Of a stretch of DNA of 51,755 nucleotides, positions 34,362 to 42,444 are shown one piece after another; the first letter of the stretch is position 1; the number at the start of each line of letters is the position of its first letter. The notes below the pieces were generated by a model. That model did not search any database and was not told where the DNA came from. It worked only from the letters and a program-made list of their open reading frames with translations. This DNA is from Erythrobacteraceae bacterium CCH12-C2 (GTDB lineage Bacteria > Pseudomonadota > Alphaproteobacteria > Sphingomonadales > Sphingomonadaceae), in contig LSKF01000042.1 in the NCBI GenBank assembly GCA_001556995.1, forward strand, positions 1 to 51,755, read 5' to 3'. A program made the position numbers and the translations under genes.

Positions 34362-36008
34362 TCAGGGGCGGGCAGCGCGGACCATGCTCTCGTTTTCGTC
34401 GGGCTGGGCGGAGATGACAGGCGCCAGCGGGTTCAGCTTGCCGGCCGACCGCAGCCGCGCCCGCACGCCTTCGGCATCTTCGGGATAGCCATAGAAATAG
34501 CCCTGCGCCTTCAATCGGCCCATGGATTTGAGCGCATCCAGAATGTCCTCATCTTCCACACCCTCGGCGGTCAAGGGCAGGTCGAGGCCGCGGGCGAGCG
34601 CGATAATCGCTTCGACAACGTTCGAACGCCGCCCCGGCTCGCGCAGTTCACTGACAAAGCTGCGATCGATCTTGATTCGGTCGAAGGGCAGATCGCGCAG
34701 CTGTTCAAGGCTGGAATAGCCGATGCCGAAATCATCGAGGCTGATCTTCACGCCCTGGTTGCGCAAGCTGGTGATGATTGACCGTACCAGGCTGATATTC
34801 TCGTGCAGACAGCTTTCCGTGATTTCGACTTCCAGCCGCTGCGGGGGGAAATTGGCTGCGACCAGCTTCTTGAGCAGGCGCTGGGCAAACCATGGATCGC
34901 GCAGCTGAATGGGCGAAATGTTGATCGACAGGGTCAAGCTGTCATCCCATTCGCGGGCATCCGACAGCGCTTGTTCGATCAGCTGATCGGAAAGCTCGGT
35001 GATCAGGCCGATTTCCTCGGCAATCGGCACGAAGATGTCGGGGCTGATGAGGCCAAGCTGCGGCGAACGCCAGCGGGCCAGCATTTCGAAGCCGACCAGC
35101 GTGCCGCTCTCGAGATCGACCTGCTGTTCATAATACGGCACGAATTCGCCCTGTGCCAGACCGCGCCTGATCCCGGTTTCCAGCTGGTTGCGGAACCGGA
35201 TTTCGTTTTCCATGCTGTTTTCAAACCAGAAGAAGCGGTTCTTGCCCTCCTTCTTGGCGTGATAGAGCGCAATGTCGGCGCGGTGCATCAGTTCGGCCGC
35301 ATCGGTGACCATTCCGATCCCGCTGTCGGCATTGTGATCGGATGCCACGCCAACCGACATGGTCAGTTCGATCGTCCGTTCGCGCAGTTGGAACGGCATG
35401 GCGATATTTTCGAAAAGACGAAGGATAAGTTCATCGATTCTTTCGCCTTGGCCCTGAGGGTATGAGGTAACGAAGGCGAATTCATCGCCGCCCAAACGGG
35501 CAAGCCGAGATTCGCGCGGCAGCAGGGCGTGCAGTCGTTCGGTTAGCATGACAAGCACCGCATCACCGCAAGCATGGCCATGCATATCGTTGATCTGCTT
35601 GAAATTATCGAGATCAATCATGCAATAGGCCACGGTGTCGCCGCGGATCGCAGCCTGAGCGCGAACCGCGTTGGTGGCATCCACCATGCTGCGCCGGTTG
35701 AGGCAGTGGGTGAGCGGATCGGTGGTGGCGAGAACGCGTGCCTGTTCTTCCGCCCGGCGGCGCTCGGCAATCTCTAGGGTCAGCTCGCGGTGACGCCGCC
35801 AGCCGAAGATGATCAGCGCAATATTGAGCAGCATGGCATTGACCAGCAGCGGATCAGGCTGCTCACCATTGCCGAACAGAACCGCCAGTGACTTCGGCAC
35901 CACCGCGCCTGCCGTGCCGACCAGCAAGATGATCGCGGCAATGGCAATGCCAAAGGTAACGATGTCACGCTCGACAGGTTCCGGCGGGTTGTTGGGCTCC
36001 AGATCCAT
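34362..36008 (-). CDS. Membrane-bound GGDEF-EAL protein (c-di-GMP turnover)
   Basis: A 548-residue protein. Two membrane helices (about 17-40 and 56-69) are followed by a linker, a GGDEF domain with an intact RLGGDEF active site near residue 175, and an EAL domain from about 270 to 520. The EAL signature reads EML (FEMLARW); other metal-site motifs are present (EITES, DDFGIGYSSL, KIDRSFV and EGVE), so phosphodiesterase activity is possible. Whether the net activity makes or breaks c-di-GMP cannot be told. No sensor domain such as PAS is visible. ATG 36008 is preferred to TTG 36011. Confidence 0.9.
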   Translation of the reverse strand: MDLEPNNPPEPVERDIVTFGIAIAAIILLVGTAGAVVPKSLAVLFGNGEQPDPLLVNAMLLNIALIIFGWRRHRELTLEIAERRRAEEQARVLATTDPLTHCLNRRSMVDATNAVRAQAAIRGDTVAYCMIDLDNFKQINDMHGHACGDAVLVMLTERLHALLPRESRLARLGGDEFAFVTSYPQGQGERIDELILRLFENIAMPFQLRERTIELTMSVGVASDHNADSGIGMVTDAAELMHRADIALYHAKKEGKNRFFWFENSMENEIRFRNQLETGIRRGLAQGEFVPYYEQQVDLESGTLVGFEMLARWRSPQLGLISPDIFVPIAEEIGLITELSDQLIEQALSDAREWDDSLTLSINISPIQLRDPWFAQRLLKKLVAANFPPQRLEVEITESCLHENISLVRSIITSLRNQGVKISLDDFGIGYSSLEQLRDLPFDRIKIDRSFVSELREPGRRSNVVEAIIALARGLDLPLTAEGVEDEDILDALKSMGRLKAQGYFYGYPEDAEGVRARLRSAGKLNPLAPVISAQPDENESMVRAARP

Positions 36009-36198
36009 CAAAAACCATATGCCTTATGCGGTTGGCCCAGTTGGCCGGACATGCACGATCTTGAGTTTGTTTCGCAGATGTCGCTAAAGATCGGGTTAAC
36101 TGCGCGCCCGCTGCCAAGGCGAAGCTTAAAGGGCTTGGCGGCGCGACCTGCGGCGGGCTATCCGCCCGCGTCCCAACCGCACAGGAGCACGCTGCCCC

Positions 36199-36606
36199 AT
36201 GGCCTATTGGCTGATGAAATCCGAACCCTTCAAATACAGCTGGGATGATCTTGTGGCTGAAGGCGAGGGCACTTGGGACGGGGTGCGCAATTATCAGGCG
36301 CGCAACAATCTCGCGGCGATGCAGGTGGGGGATGAGGCGTTCTTTTACCACTCGCGCGAGGGGCTGGAGATCGTTGGCATCTGTACGATCAGCGTCTCCG
36401 GGATCACCGATCCGACGGACGAGACGGGCAAGTGGGCTGCGGTGAAGGTCAAGCCGAAGACGAAGTTCGCCCGCACGGTGCCGCTGACCGCAATCAAGGC
36501 CGAGCCGCGACTGGCCGAAATGCAGCTGCTCCGCCAGTCGCGCCTTTCCGTGTGCGGGGTGACGCCGGAGGAATGGGCGGTGATCTGCGCAATGGCGGCG
36601 GGGTAG
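36199..36606 (+). CDS. EVE domain-containing protein
   Basis: A 135-residue PUA-like fold protein (MKSEPFKYSWDDL, WDGVRNYQARNNL, GDEAFFYHS), the family of human THYN1, thought to bind modified DNA or RNA bases. Catalytic function unknown. ATG 36199 lies a few bases after AGGAGC. Divergent from the GGDEF-EAL gene, 190 bases away. Confidence 0.88.
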   Translation: MAYWLMKSEPFKYSWDDLVAEGEGTWDGVRNYQARNNLAAMQVGDEAFFYHSREGLEIVGICTISVSGITDPTDETGKWAAVKVKPKTKFARTVPLTAIKAEPRLAEMQLLRQSRLSVCGVTPEEWAVICAMAAG

Positions 36607-36748
36607 CAATGATGGCCGCTGACAGGTGTTCTATCCCGCCAGCGCCACACCCCGTCCCGGAGTCGACCGAAAGTTAACACAGGTTCATGTTGCTTCGACC
36701 ATAAGTAAGACCGAGGGCAAAGACGCCCCGGTTCAAATGGAGAAAGCC

Positions 36749-36919
36749 ATGGGAAAGCTAACGGAAAACATCAAGGGAACTGCCAATGAAATTGCCGGTA
36801 AGGTAAAGCAGCAGTCCAACGATCCCGAAACCCGCGCCGATGGTCTGAAGCAGGAGCTGAAAGGCAAGGCCCAAAAGCTCAAGGGCGATATGCAGGGTGC
36901 TTTGGGTGACGACATCTAA
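36749..36919 (+). CDS. CsbD family stress-related protein
   Basis: A 56-residue hydrophilic protein of the CsbD type: GKLTENIKGTANEIAGKVKQ, then LKQELKGKAQKLKGDMQ. Relatives are stress-induced, often under general stress sigma factors; role unknown. Start 36749 is chosen because GGAGA lies about 7 bases before it; ATG 36737 is also in frame. No clear EcfG-type promoter was found in the 140 bases upstream. A strong terminator follows. Confidence 0.88.
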   Translation: MGKLTENIKGTANEIAGKVKQQSNDPETRADGLKQELKGKAQKLKGDMQGALGDDI

Positions 36920-36942
36920 GCACATCTGCCACGAATACTTGC

Positions 36943-36973
36943 AAAGGCCGCCCCGACTTGGGGCGGCCTTTTT
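36943..36973. terminator. Bidirectional terminator between csbD-like gene and ThDP enzyme gene
   Basis: AAAGGCCGCCCC (36943-36954) pairs with its complement (36960-36971) around GACTT. It is followed by T residues on the plus strand and by TTT on the minus strand through the stem's own A-T ends, so it serves both convergent genes. Confidence 0.85.
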
Positions 36974-36976
36974 GCG

Positions 36977-38656
36977 TCAGGCGGTTGCCTTCGCGCGGGC
37001 GCGCAGGCCGGTGATGGTCGCGCCGCTGGCTGCGATCCGTTCCAGATCAGTCACCGCGTGGATCAGGCGGATGCCTGCGCGGTCCTTGGCCTCGTCAAGT
37101 GCAGCGATGAATTGCGCCGTCGTTTCCGCCCGCGCACTCCACGCGCCATACGCGGCAGCCAGCGCGGCGAAATCGGGGTTGGCGAGCGTGGTGGCCGAAA
37201 CCCGCCCGGGATATTCGCGCTCCTGATGCATCCGGATCGTGCCATAAGCGCCGTTGTCGACCACCACCACGATCAGGTTCGCGCCATGCTGCGCGGCGGT
37301 GGCGAGTTCCTGGCCGTTCATCAGGAAGTCGCCGTCGCCCGCCACGGCAACCACGGTGCGTTCCGGGAAGCGCAAGGCCCCCGCGATGGCGGCGGGCACG
37401 CCGTAACCCATCGCGCCGCAGGTGGGGGCGAGCTGGCCGGGATAGGCTTCGTACCGCCAGTAGCGGTGCCACCATCCGGCGAAATTGCCCGCACCATTGG
37501 CGATGATCGTATCGGCGGGCAGGCGCTCGCGCATCGCCGCAACGCAGGCGGCAAGGTCGATCGCCGCCTCCGAAGGCTGCGGCGTCGCCCATGCGCGCCA
37601 TTCGGCATGGGCTTCCGCCCCGGCATCGAAGGGGATCACGCTCGCATCCTCCCACAGGGCCGCGCATTCGGCGAATTCATCGACCGCGCAGCACAGCGCA
37701 AGGTCAGTGCGATAGACCCGTCCCAGTTCCTCCGGGTCGGGATGGATATGGACCAGCAATTGGCCGGGGTGTTCGAGCGTGGGCACGGTGTAGCCATCCG
37801 TGGTCGCTTCCCCCAGCCGCGCGCCGACCGCGATGACCAGATCGGCCTCGCGCACCCGCTCCACCAGCTTGGGATTGGGGCTATAGCCAAGGTTTCCGGC
37901 ATAGACCGGGCTATCGGGAGCAATTGCGTCCTGCCGCCGGAAGGCGGTGGCGACGGGCAGGCCGATGCGCTCGGCAAACTGCTGGAAATATTCCCGCGCC
38001 TTGGCGTTCCAGCCAGCCCCTCCGATGATGGCGATCGGGCTGGCGGCGTCAGCGATCAGATCGAACAGCGCCTGCATCGCATCGGGGCAGACGGCCTGCG
38101 CAGTCCGGGTGACAAAGGGGCGGGGCGCGAGGTGAGCAGCCACCTGTTCGACCAGCATATCCTCGGGCAGGGCCAGCACCACCGGGCCAGGGCGGCCATT
38201 GATCGCCACCGCATAGGCGCGCGCGACATATTCGGGGATGCGGGCCGGATCATCGATCCGGGCGGCCCATTTGCAGATCGGCGCAAAAAAGGCCGGAAAA
38301 TCGATCTCCTGAAATCCCTCGCGCCCCTGCATCTCGCGCGCGACATCGCCCACGAACAGGATCATTGCTTGCGAATCCTGATGGGCGACATGCACGCCGA
38401 TGCTGGCATTGGTCGCACCCGGGCCGCGGGTGACGAAAGCGACGCCGGGCCTGCCGGTCATGCTCCCGTCGGCGCACGCCATGAACGCCGCCCCGCCTTC
38501 CTGGCGGCACGTCACCACGTCAATCTCTGGTCGATCAGGCAGGGCATCGAGCACCGCGAGGAAGCTCTCCCCCGGCACGGTGAAGATCCGCTCGCAGCCC
38601 TGAACGGCCAGACAATCAACCAGCAGGGCAGCCGCGCTGCGGGTGGAATCGGACAT
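36977..38656 (-). CDS. Thiamine diphosphate-dependent enzyme, acetolactate synthase-like
   Basis: A 559-residue three-domain ThDP enzyme. The N-terminal catalytic glutamate lies in TCRQEGGAAFMA; the ThDP-binding motif GDGDFLMNGQELATAA, ending with VVVDN, is in the C-terminal domain. It resembles the large subunit of acetolactate synthase, but no small regulatory subunit follows, so it may be a relative acting on another 2-oxo acid (for example glyoxylate carboligase- or sulfoacetaldehyde acetyltransferase-like). Substrate undetermined. Confidence 0.8.
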   Translation of the reverse strand: MSDSTRSAAALLVDCLAVQGCERIFTVPGESFLAVLDALPDRPEIDVVTCRQEGGAAFMACADGSMTGRPGVAFVTRGPGATNASIGVHVAHQDSQAMILFVGDVAREMQGREGFQEIDFPAFFAPICKWAARIDDPARIPEYVARAYAVAINGRPGPVVLALPEDMLVEQVAAHLAPRPFVTRTAQAVCPDAMQALFDLIADAASPIAIIGGAGWNAKAREYFQQFAERIGLPVATAFRRQDAIAPDSPVYAGNLGYSPNPKLVERVREADLVIAVGARLGEATTDGYTVPTLEHPGQLLVHIHPDPEELGRVYRTDLALCCAVDEFAECAALWEDASVIPFDAGAEAHAEWRAWATPQPSEAAIDLAACVAAMRERLPADTIIANGAGNFAGWWHRYWRYEAYPGQLAPTCGAMGYGVPAAIAGALRFPERTVVAVAGDGDFLMNGQELATAAQHGANLIVVVVDNGAYGTIRMHQEREYPGRVSATTLANPDFAALAAAYGAWSARAETTAQFIAALDEAKDRAGIRLIHAVTDLERIAASGATITGLRARAKATA

Positions 38657-38803
38657 GTGTGCTCTCCCGTCGTGTTCCGATGGCGTCTAGCCCCGGGCGA
38701 TGACGCGCGCAAACCTGTCCCATGCTGCAACAGCGGGGGGCGCGCTGGTTTGCAACGGTTAAGAAAGACTTAATTATGATCCTCTGAGAAGGAGAATCGC
38801 ACC

Positions 38804-38995
38804 ATGCGCCGCAGTCTGGTTCTGACCGACGAAACCGCCCGCCACTGGTTCCGGGCAAGCCTGCCGCCGCATGTGAAGCGCGATCTGATCCCGATCCCGG
38901 CCGAGGCCCTGTGGCGGCTGACGATGGACGATGTGCGCGGCGTGGCCAGCACCTACGTCGCCGCGACGGCAGCGATCCTCGTATTTATCCTCTAG
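38804..38995 (+). CDS. 63-residue tail-anchored protein of unknown function
   Basis: A small protein whose first 45 residues are polar (DETARHWFRASLPPHVKRDL) and whose last 17 (STYVAATAAILVFIL) form a membrane helix ending at the stop, a tail-anchored plan. AAGGAGAA about 7 bases before the ATG strongly supports translation. Its stop overlaps the stop of the convergent transporter gene by four bases. No family recognised. Confidence 0.7.
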   Translation: MRRSLVLTDETARHWFRASLPPHVKRDLIPIPAEALWRLTMDDVRGVASTYVAATAAILVFIL

Positions 38996-40308
38996 GCCGG
39001 CTCCGGCGCGCGCAGCGCCTCTGTCGCGTGGAGCTTGCGCGCGAGGCTGGCCGACAAGAGGCACAGCACGAGGCTGAGCAGCAATTGTTCCTGCAGCGGG
39101 ATACCGAAGAGCCCGAGGGCCCCGGCAATGCCAGCCCCCACCACCATGAACACCGAAGAAATGAAGTTGTTCGCCGCAACCGAGCGCGAGGCTTCGGATT
39201 TATCGACGCGGGTGGTGAGGAAGGCATAAAGCGGCACCACGAACATGCCGCCCGCCACCGCGATCAGCAGCAGGTTGGCCGTCAAGAGCAGCGCCAGCGG
39301 CTGGGCCAGGAATTCCCACACGGTGAACAATTCGCCCGCCGGCTCGAGATTCCACATCCGGCACAGCAGGTAGAAGCTGATCAGCAGCCCGCCGAGCACC
39401 AGCACCGAAGGCGCGGAGTAGCGCGCTGAGATATCGCCTTTCAGCAGCGCATTGATCGACACCGAGCCAATCGCGATCCCGGCTGAAAACGCCACCAGCA
39501 TCACCGAGGCGACCTGCTTGTCAGCCAGCAGCACATTCTTGGCGAGCGGGATGAATTGCACCGACAGGATCGCCGCAATCGCCCAGAAAAAGCTGATCGC
39601 CAGCACCGAATAGCGCAGCTCCAGATTACGCATCGCAAAGGCGATCAGCGATTTCGAGGCGCGGATCGGGTTCCAGTCGACCTTGGTTTCGTCCGACTGC
39701 GCCGGAGCGGCGGGGATGAACTGGCAGGTCGCAAAGCCCACCAGTGCCAGCGCCAGCACTGCGGCAACGCTCCACATGATCGGCATGGCGCCGCCAAGGA
39801 TCAGCCCGGCGAGGATGGCGAGGTAAGTGCCGGCTTCGACCAGCCCGGTGCCCGCCAGCACTTCATCCTTGTGGAGATGCTGCGGCAGGATCGCATATTT
39901 GATCGGGCCGAAAAAGGTCGAATGCACGCCCATCGCAAACAGCGCGATGAACAGGAGCGGGATTGCCACGGTGTCGACCTGCATGCCCCCTGCCGCCAGC
40001 ACCAGCCCGGTCGCACCGACGCTCATGATGATGATCTCGGCAAACTTGATCCAGCGAATGATTGTCGCCTTGTCGCGCATGTCAGCAAGCTGGCCCGCGG
40101 TGGCGGAAAACAGCACGAAGGGCAGCACGAATAACGCCGTGGCGAGGCCGCTGACCAACGTTTCCATCTCCGGCGAATCGTAGATCTGATAGACCACGAA
40201 CAGCACCATCGCGTTCTTGTAGAGATTGTCGTTCAGTGCATTGAGCAGCTGCGTCAGGAACAGCGGCAGAAACCGGCGCTGGCGCATCAGGTGGGTCGAT
40301 GTGGTCAT
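38992..40308 (-). CDS. MFS transporter, LplT-like (lysophospholipid transporter family)
   Basis: A 438-residue 12-helix major facilitator. The first helix reads FLPLFLTQLLNALNDNLYKN, and GPIKYAILPQHLHKDEVLAG follows, both typical of LplT and of the MFS part of LplT-PlsC-Aas fusions. LplT flips lysophospholipids inward for re-acylation. Here the acyltransferase parts are absent. It diverges from pgsA, another phospholipid gene. The substrate is inferred from family likeness. Confidence 0.8.
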   Translation of the reverse strand: MTTSTHLMRQRRFLPLFLTQLLNALNDNLYKNAMVLFVVYQIYDSPEMETLVSGLATALFVLPFVLFSATAGQLADMRDKATIIRWIKFAEIIIMSVGATGLVLAAGGMQVDTVAIPLLFIALFAMGVHSTFFGPIKYAILPQHLHKDEVLAGTGLVEAGTYLAILAGLILGGAMPIMWSVAAVLALALVGFATCQFIPAAPAQSDETKVDWNPIRASKSLIAFAMRNLELRYSVLAISFFWAIAAILSVQFIPLAKNVLLADKQVASVMLVAFSAGIAIGSVSINALLKGDISARYSAPSVLVLGGLLISFYLLCRMWNLEPAGELFTVWEFLAQPLALLLTANLLLIAVAGGMFVVPLYAFLTTRVDKSEASRSVAANNFISSVFMVVGAGIAGALGLFGIPLQEQLLLSLVLCLLSASLARKLHATEALRAPEPA

Positions 40309-40466
40309 GTTCTGGTTTCGTGTCGCCGCCTGCGGAGGTTACTCTCTGCGCGACATAGCGTGAAGGAGGGCTTTCACAAGAGGCGCGGGTCTGAGGCCGC
40401 TTTGCCGGGGATGGCGCCGCCGGGGGCTTTTGCAGGGGAAGCGGGCGCGCTAGAGCGGGACCTGCG

Positions 40467-41075
40467 ATGCTGAACCTGCCCAACATCCTCACGCTCTCGC
40501 GCATTTTCGCGGTGCCGCTGCTGGCCTTCTTCCTGTGGTGGCCTCAGTGGCAGCTGGGCTATCTGATTGGCTTTGGTCTTTATTGCATCATCGCCATCAC
40601 CGACTTCTTCGATGGCTATCTGGCGCGCGCGCAGGGGACGGTGTCAAAGCTGGGGATCTTCCTCGATCCGATCGCCGACAAGATCATGGTCGCCGCGGTC
40701 ATTCTGGTGCTGACCGCGCAGGGCTACCTGCGCGGGCCTTATGTCGGCGATATCCATGTGATTGCGGGTCTTGTGATCCTGATCCGCGAGATTGCGGTGT
40801 CGGGCCTGCGCGAATTCCTCGGCGGGATTCAGGTGTCCGTGCCAGTGTCGAAGCTCGCCAAGTGGAAGACGACCTTCCAACTTGTGTCGCTCGGCGCGCT
40901 GATCTTGGGCGGCGCGGTTCATGGCCAGCCGTGTCAGGCGGTGGGCGATATGTGCAAGACCGTTGGGCAAAGCTGGGTGCATCTGGTCGGCCTCACCGCG
41001 CTGTGGACGGCGGCGGTGCTGACCTGCGTGACCGGGTGGGATTACCTGCGCGTCGGGCTCAAGCACATGGATTGA
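40467..41075 (+). CDS. pgsA: CDP-diacylglycerol-glycerol-3-phosphate 3-phosphatidyltransferase
   Basis: A 202-residue membrane enzyme that starts phosphatidylglycerol and cardiolipin synthesis. The CDP-alcohol motif is complete (DGYLARAQGTVSKLGIFLD, then PIADK). N-terminal MLNLPNILTLSRI is diagnostic. A TTTTGC-N17-TAGAGC promoter-like element (40428-40456) lies just upstream. Confidence 0.94.
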   Translation: MLNLPNILTLSRIFAVPLLAFFLWWPQWQLGYLIGFGLYCIIAITDFFDGYLARAQGTVSKLGIFLDPIADKIMVAAVILVLTAQGYLRGPYVGDIHVIAGLVILIREIAVSGLREFLGGIQVSVPVSKLAKWKTTFQLVSLGALILGGAVHGQPCQAVGDMCKTVGQSWVHLVGLTALWTAAVLTCVTGWDYLRVGLKHMD

Positions 41076-41107
41076 GGCGCCGCGCGCTTCGGGTTACATC
41101 ATCTCCT

Positions 41108-41434
41108 ATGGGATCGGATTCGGCGCGCGGTGAAAGCGCATTTGTCGGACAATTGGCGGATGAGGCGCGCAAGCTGCAACGCGAGGCGCGCGACGCGATT
41201 GCGCGCGGCGATTATGCGCAGGCATCGGCGCTGATCGGGGATGCGGAGCTGCTGGCGGGCGATGTCCACGGGCTGGTCGATGATATCGAGCACCGCGAGA
41301 CCGACCGCATGATCGGCCACGCCTTGGCCGAGGCCCAAGCGCGGCGGTTAACACGCAGCAAGCTGCGCGCTGGCCGTCTGCGTCTCGCCATTGGCGCGAG
41401 CCTCGCCATGAGCTTTGCTCTGGTCGAGTGTTGA
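41108..41434 (+). CDS. Small protein of unknown function with C-terminal hydrophobic segment
   Basis: A 108-residue protein, rich in A, R, E and D, mostly helical (ADEARKLQREARDAIARGDY), ending in a short hydrophobic stretch (LRLAIGASLAMSFALVEC). ATG 41108 is 33 bases after pgsA. Ribosome site weak. The frame is open far upstream but there it is the shadow of pgsA. No family recognised; possibly co-transcribed with pgsA. Confidence 0.55.
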   Translation: MGSDSARGESAFVGQLADEARKLQREARDAIARGDYAQASALIGDAELLAGDVHGLVDDIEHRETDRMIGHALAEAQARRLTRSKLRAGRLRLAIGASLAMSFALVEC

Positions 41435-41444
41435 TCCGCTCGCG

Positions 41445-42341
41445 CTAACCCGCCTTCAATTCCTCCGCTAGCAGCAGGAAATCCGCCTCGCGCGGCGAGT
41501 TCTTGCGCCACGCCAGCACGATTTCGCGCTTGGCGGTGGGGCTGTCGACGGGGCGGGCGACCACCTGTGTGCCATTGAGGATGCCCGCCGTCAGCGCCAT
41601 TTCCGGCAGCATCGTGAGGCCAAGGTCGTTATCGACCAGCTGCACCAGCGTGTGCAGTGAAGTGCCGATCATCGCCGCGCTTGCCCGCAATTCGCTACGC
41701 GAGCAGGCAGCGAGTGCGTGATCGCGCAGGCAGTGCCCATCCTCGAGTAGCATCAATCGGCCCTGATCGATCATGTCGGGCGAAATGCTCGCCGGGGGAT
41801 CGCGCGGATCATCCTTGGGGAAGGCGATGAACAGGCGGTCATCGGCGATATGGGCTATGGCCGCATCGCCGGTGTCGAAGGGCAGGGCCAGCAGCACGCA
41901 ATCGACCCGCCCGTGGGAGAGCGATTCGAGCGCATCATGGCTGGTCTCCTCACGCAGCAGCAGCTTGAGTTCGGGGCGCTCGCGGCGCAGGCGCGGGAGG
42001 ACGCGCGGGAGCATGAAGGGGGCGATGGTGGGGATGACGCTCATGCGCAGTTCGCCCACGAGCGGCTTGCCAGCGGCCTGCACCAGATCGGCGAGCTCCT
42101 CGGCCTCGCGAAGGAGCCGGTTGGCCTTGGCCACCACCTGCTCGCCCAGCGCGGTGAAGCGCACGACCCGGCGCGAGCGCTCGACCAGCACCACCCCCAG
42201 TAGCGACTCCAGCTCACGAATCCCCGCTGACAGCGTCGATTGCGAGACGAAGCTGGCATCGGCCGCCTTGCCGAAATGGCCATGCTCATGCAGCGCGACG
42301 AGGTATTGCAGCTGCTTGATGGTGGGGAGGTAGGTGGACAT
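41445..42341 (-). CDS. oxyR: OxyR-type LysR-family peroxide sensor
   Basis: A 298-residue LysR-type regulator: N-terminal winged helix (LHEHGHFGKAADASFVSQST), then the effector domain. GHCLRDHALAAC gives cysteines C204 and C213, the nine-residue spacing of the redox pair C199/C208 in E. coli OxyR, with the CLRD context kept. It would activate peroxide defence genes. No kat or ahp gene is adjacent. A palindromic repeat lies 15 bases upstream of its ATG. Confidence 0.9.
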   Translation of the reverse strand: MSTYLPTIKQLQYLVALHEHGHFGKAADASFVSQSTLSAGIRELESLLGVVLVERSRRVVRFTALGEQVVAKANRLLREAEELADLVQAAGKPLVGELRMSVIPTIAPFMLPRVLPRLRRERPELKLLLREETSHDALESLSHGRVDCVLLALPFDTGDAAIAHIADDRLFIAFPKDDPRDPPASISPDMIDQGRLMLLEDGHCLRDHALAACSRSELRASAAMIGTSLHTLVQLVDNDLGLTMLPEMALTAGILNGTQVVARPVDSPTAKREIVLAWRKNSPREADFLLLAEELKAG

Positions 42342-42355
42342 GGCCTATTTCATAA

Positions 42356-42435
42356 CCGTTCGGGCTGAGCTTGTCGAAGCCCTGCACTTTCCCTCGAAGA
42401 CAAAGACAGCCCTTCGACAAGCTCAGGGCGAACGG
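42356..42435. repeat. REP-like interspersed palindromic element
   Basis: Two 28-base arms, 42356-42383 and 42408-42435, form a near-perfect inverted repeat around a 24-base centre. The core GAGCTTGTCGAAG matches a repeat I recall as common in sphingomonad and other alphaproteobacterial genomes. The differences between arms are GGG for CCC swaps at two symmetrical spots. It fills the gap between rnd and oxyR. Confidence 0.75.
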
Positions 42436-42444
42436 ATTTCTGGG

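Noticed and set aside
36607..36748. An EcfG-type general stress promoter before the CsbD-like gene.
   Set aside because: No GGAAC-N16/17-CGTT match was found in this stretch.
37058..38773. A 571-codon open frame antisense to the ThDP enzyme gene.
   Set aside because: The opposite strand encodes a complete enzyme with conserved motifs; the antisense product has none.
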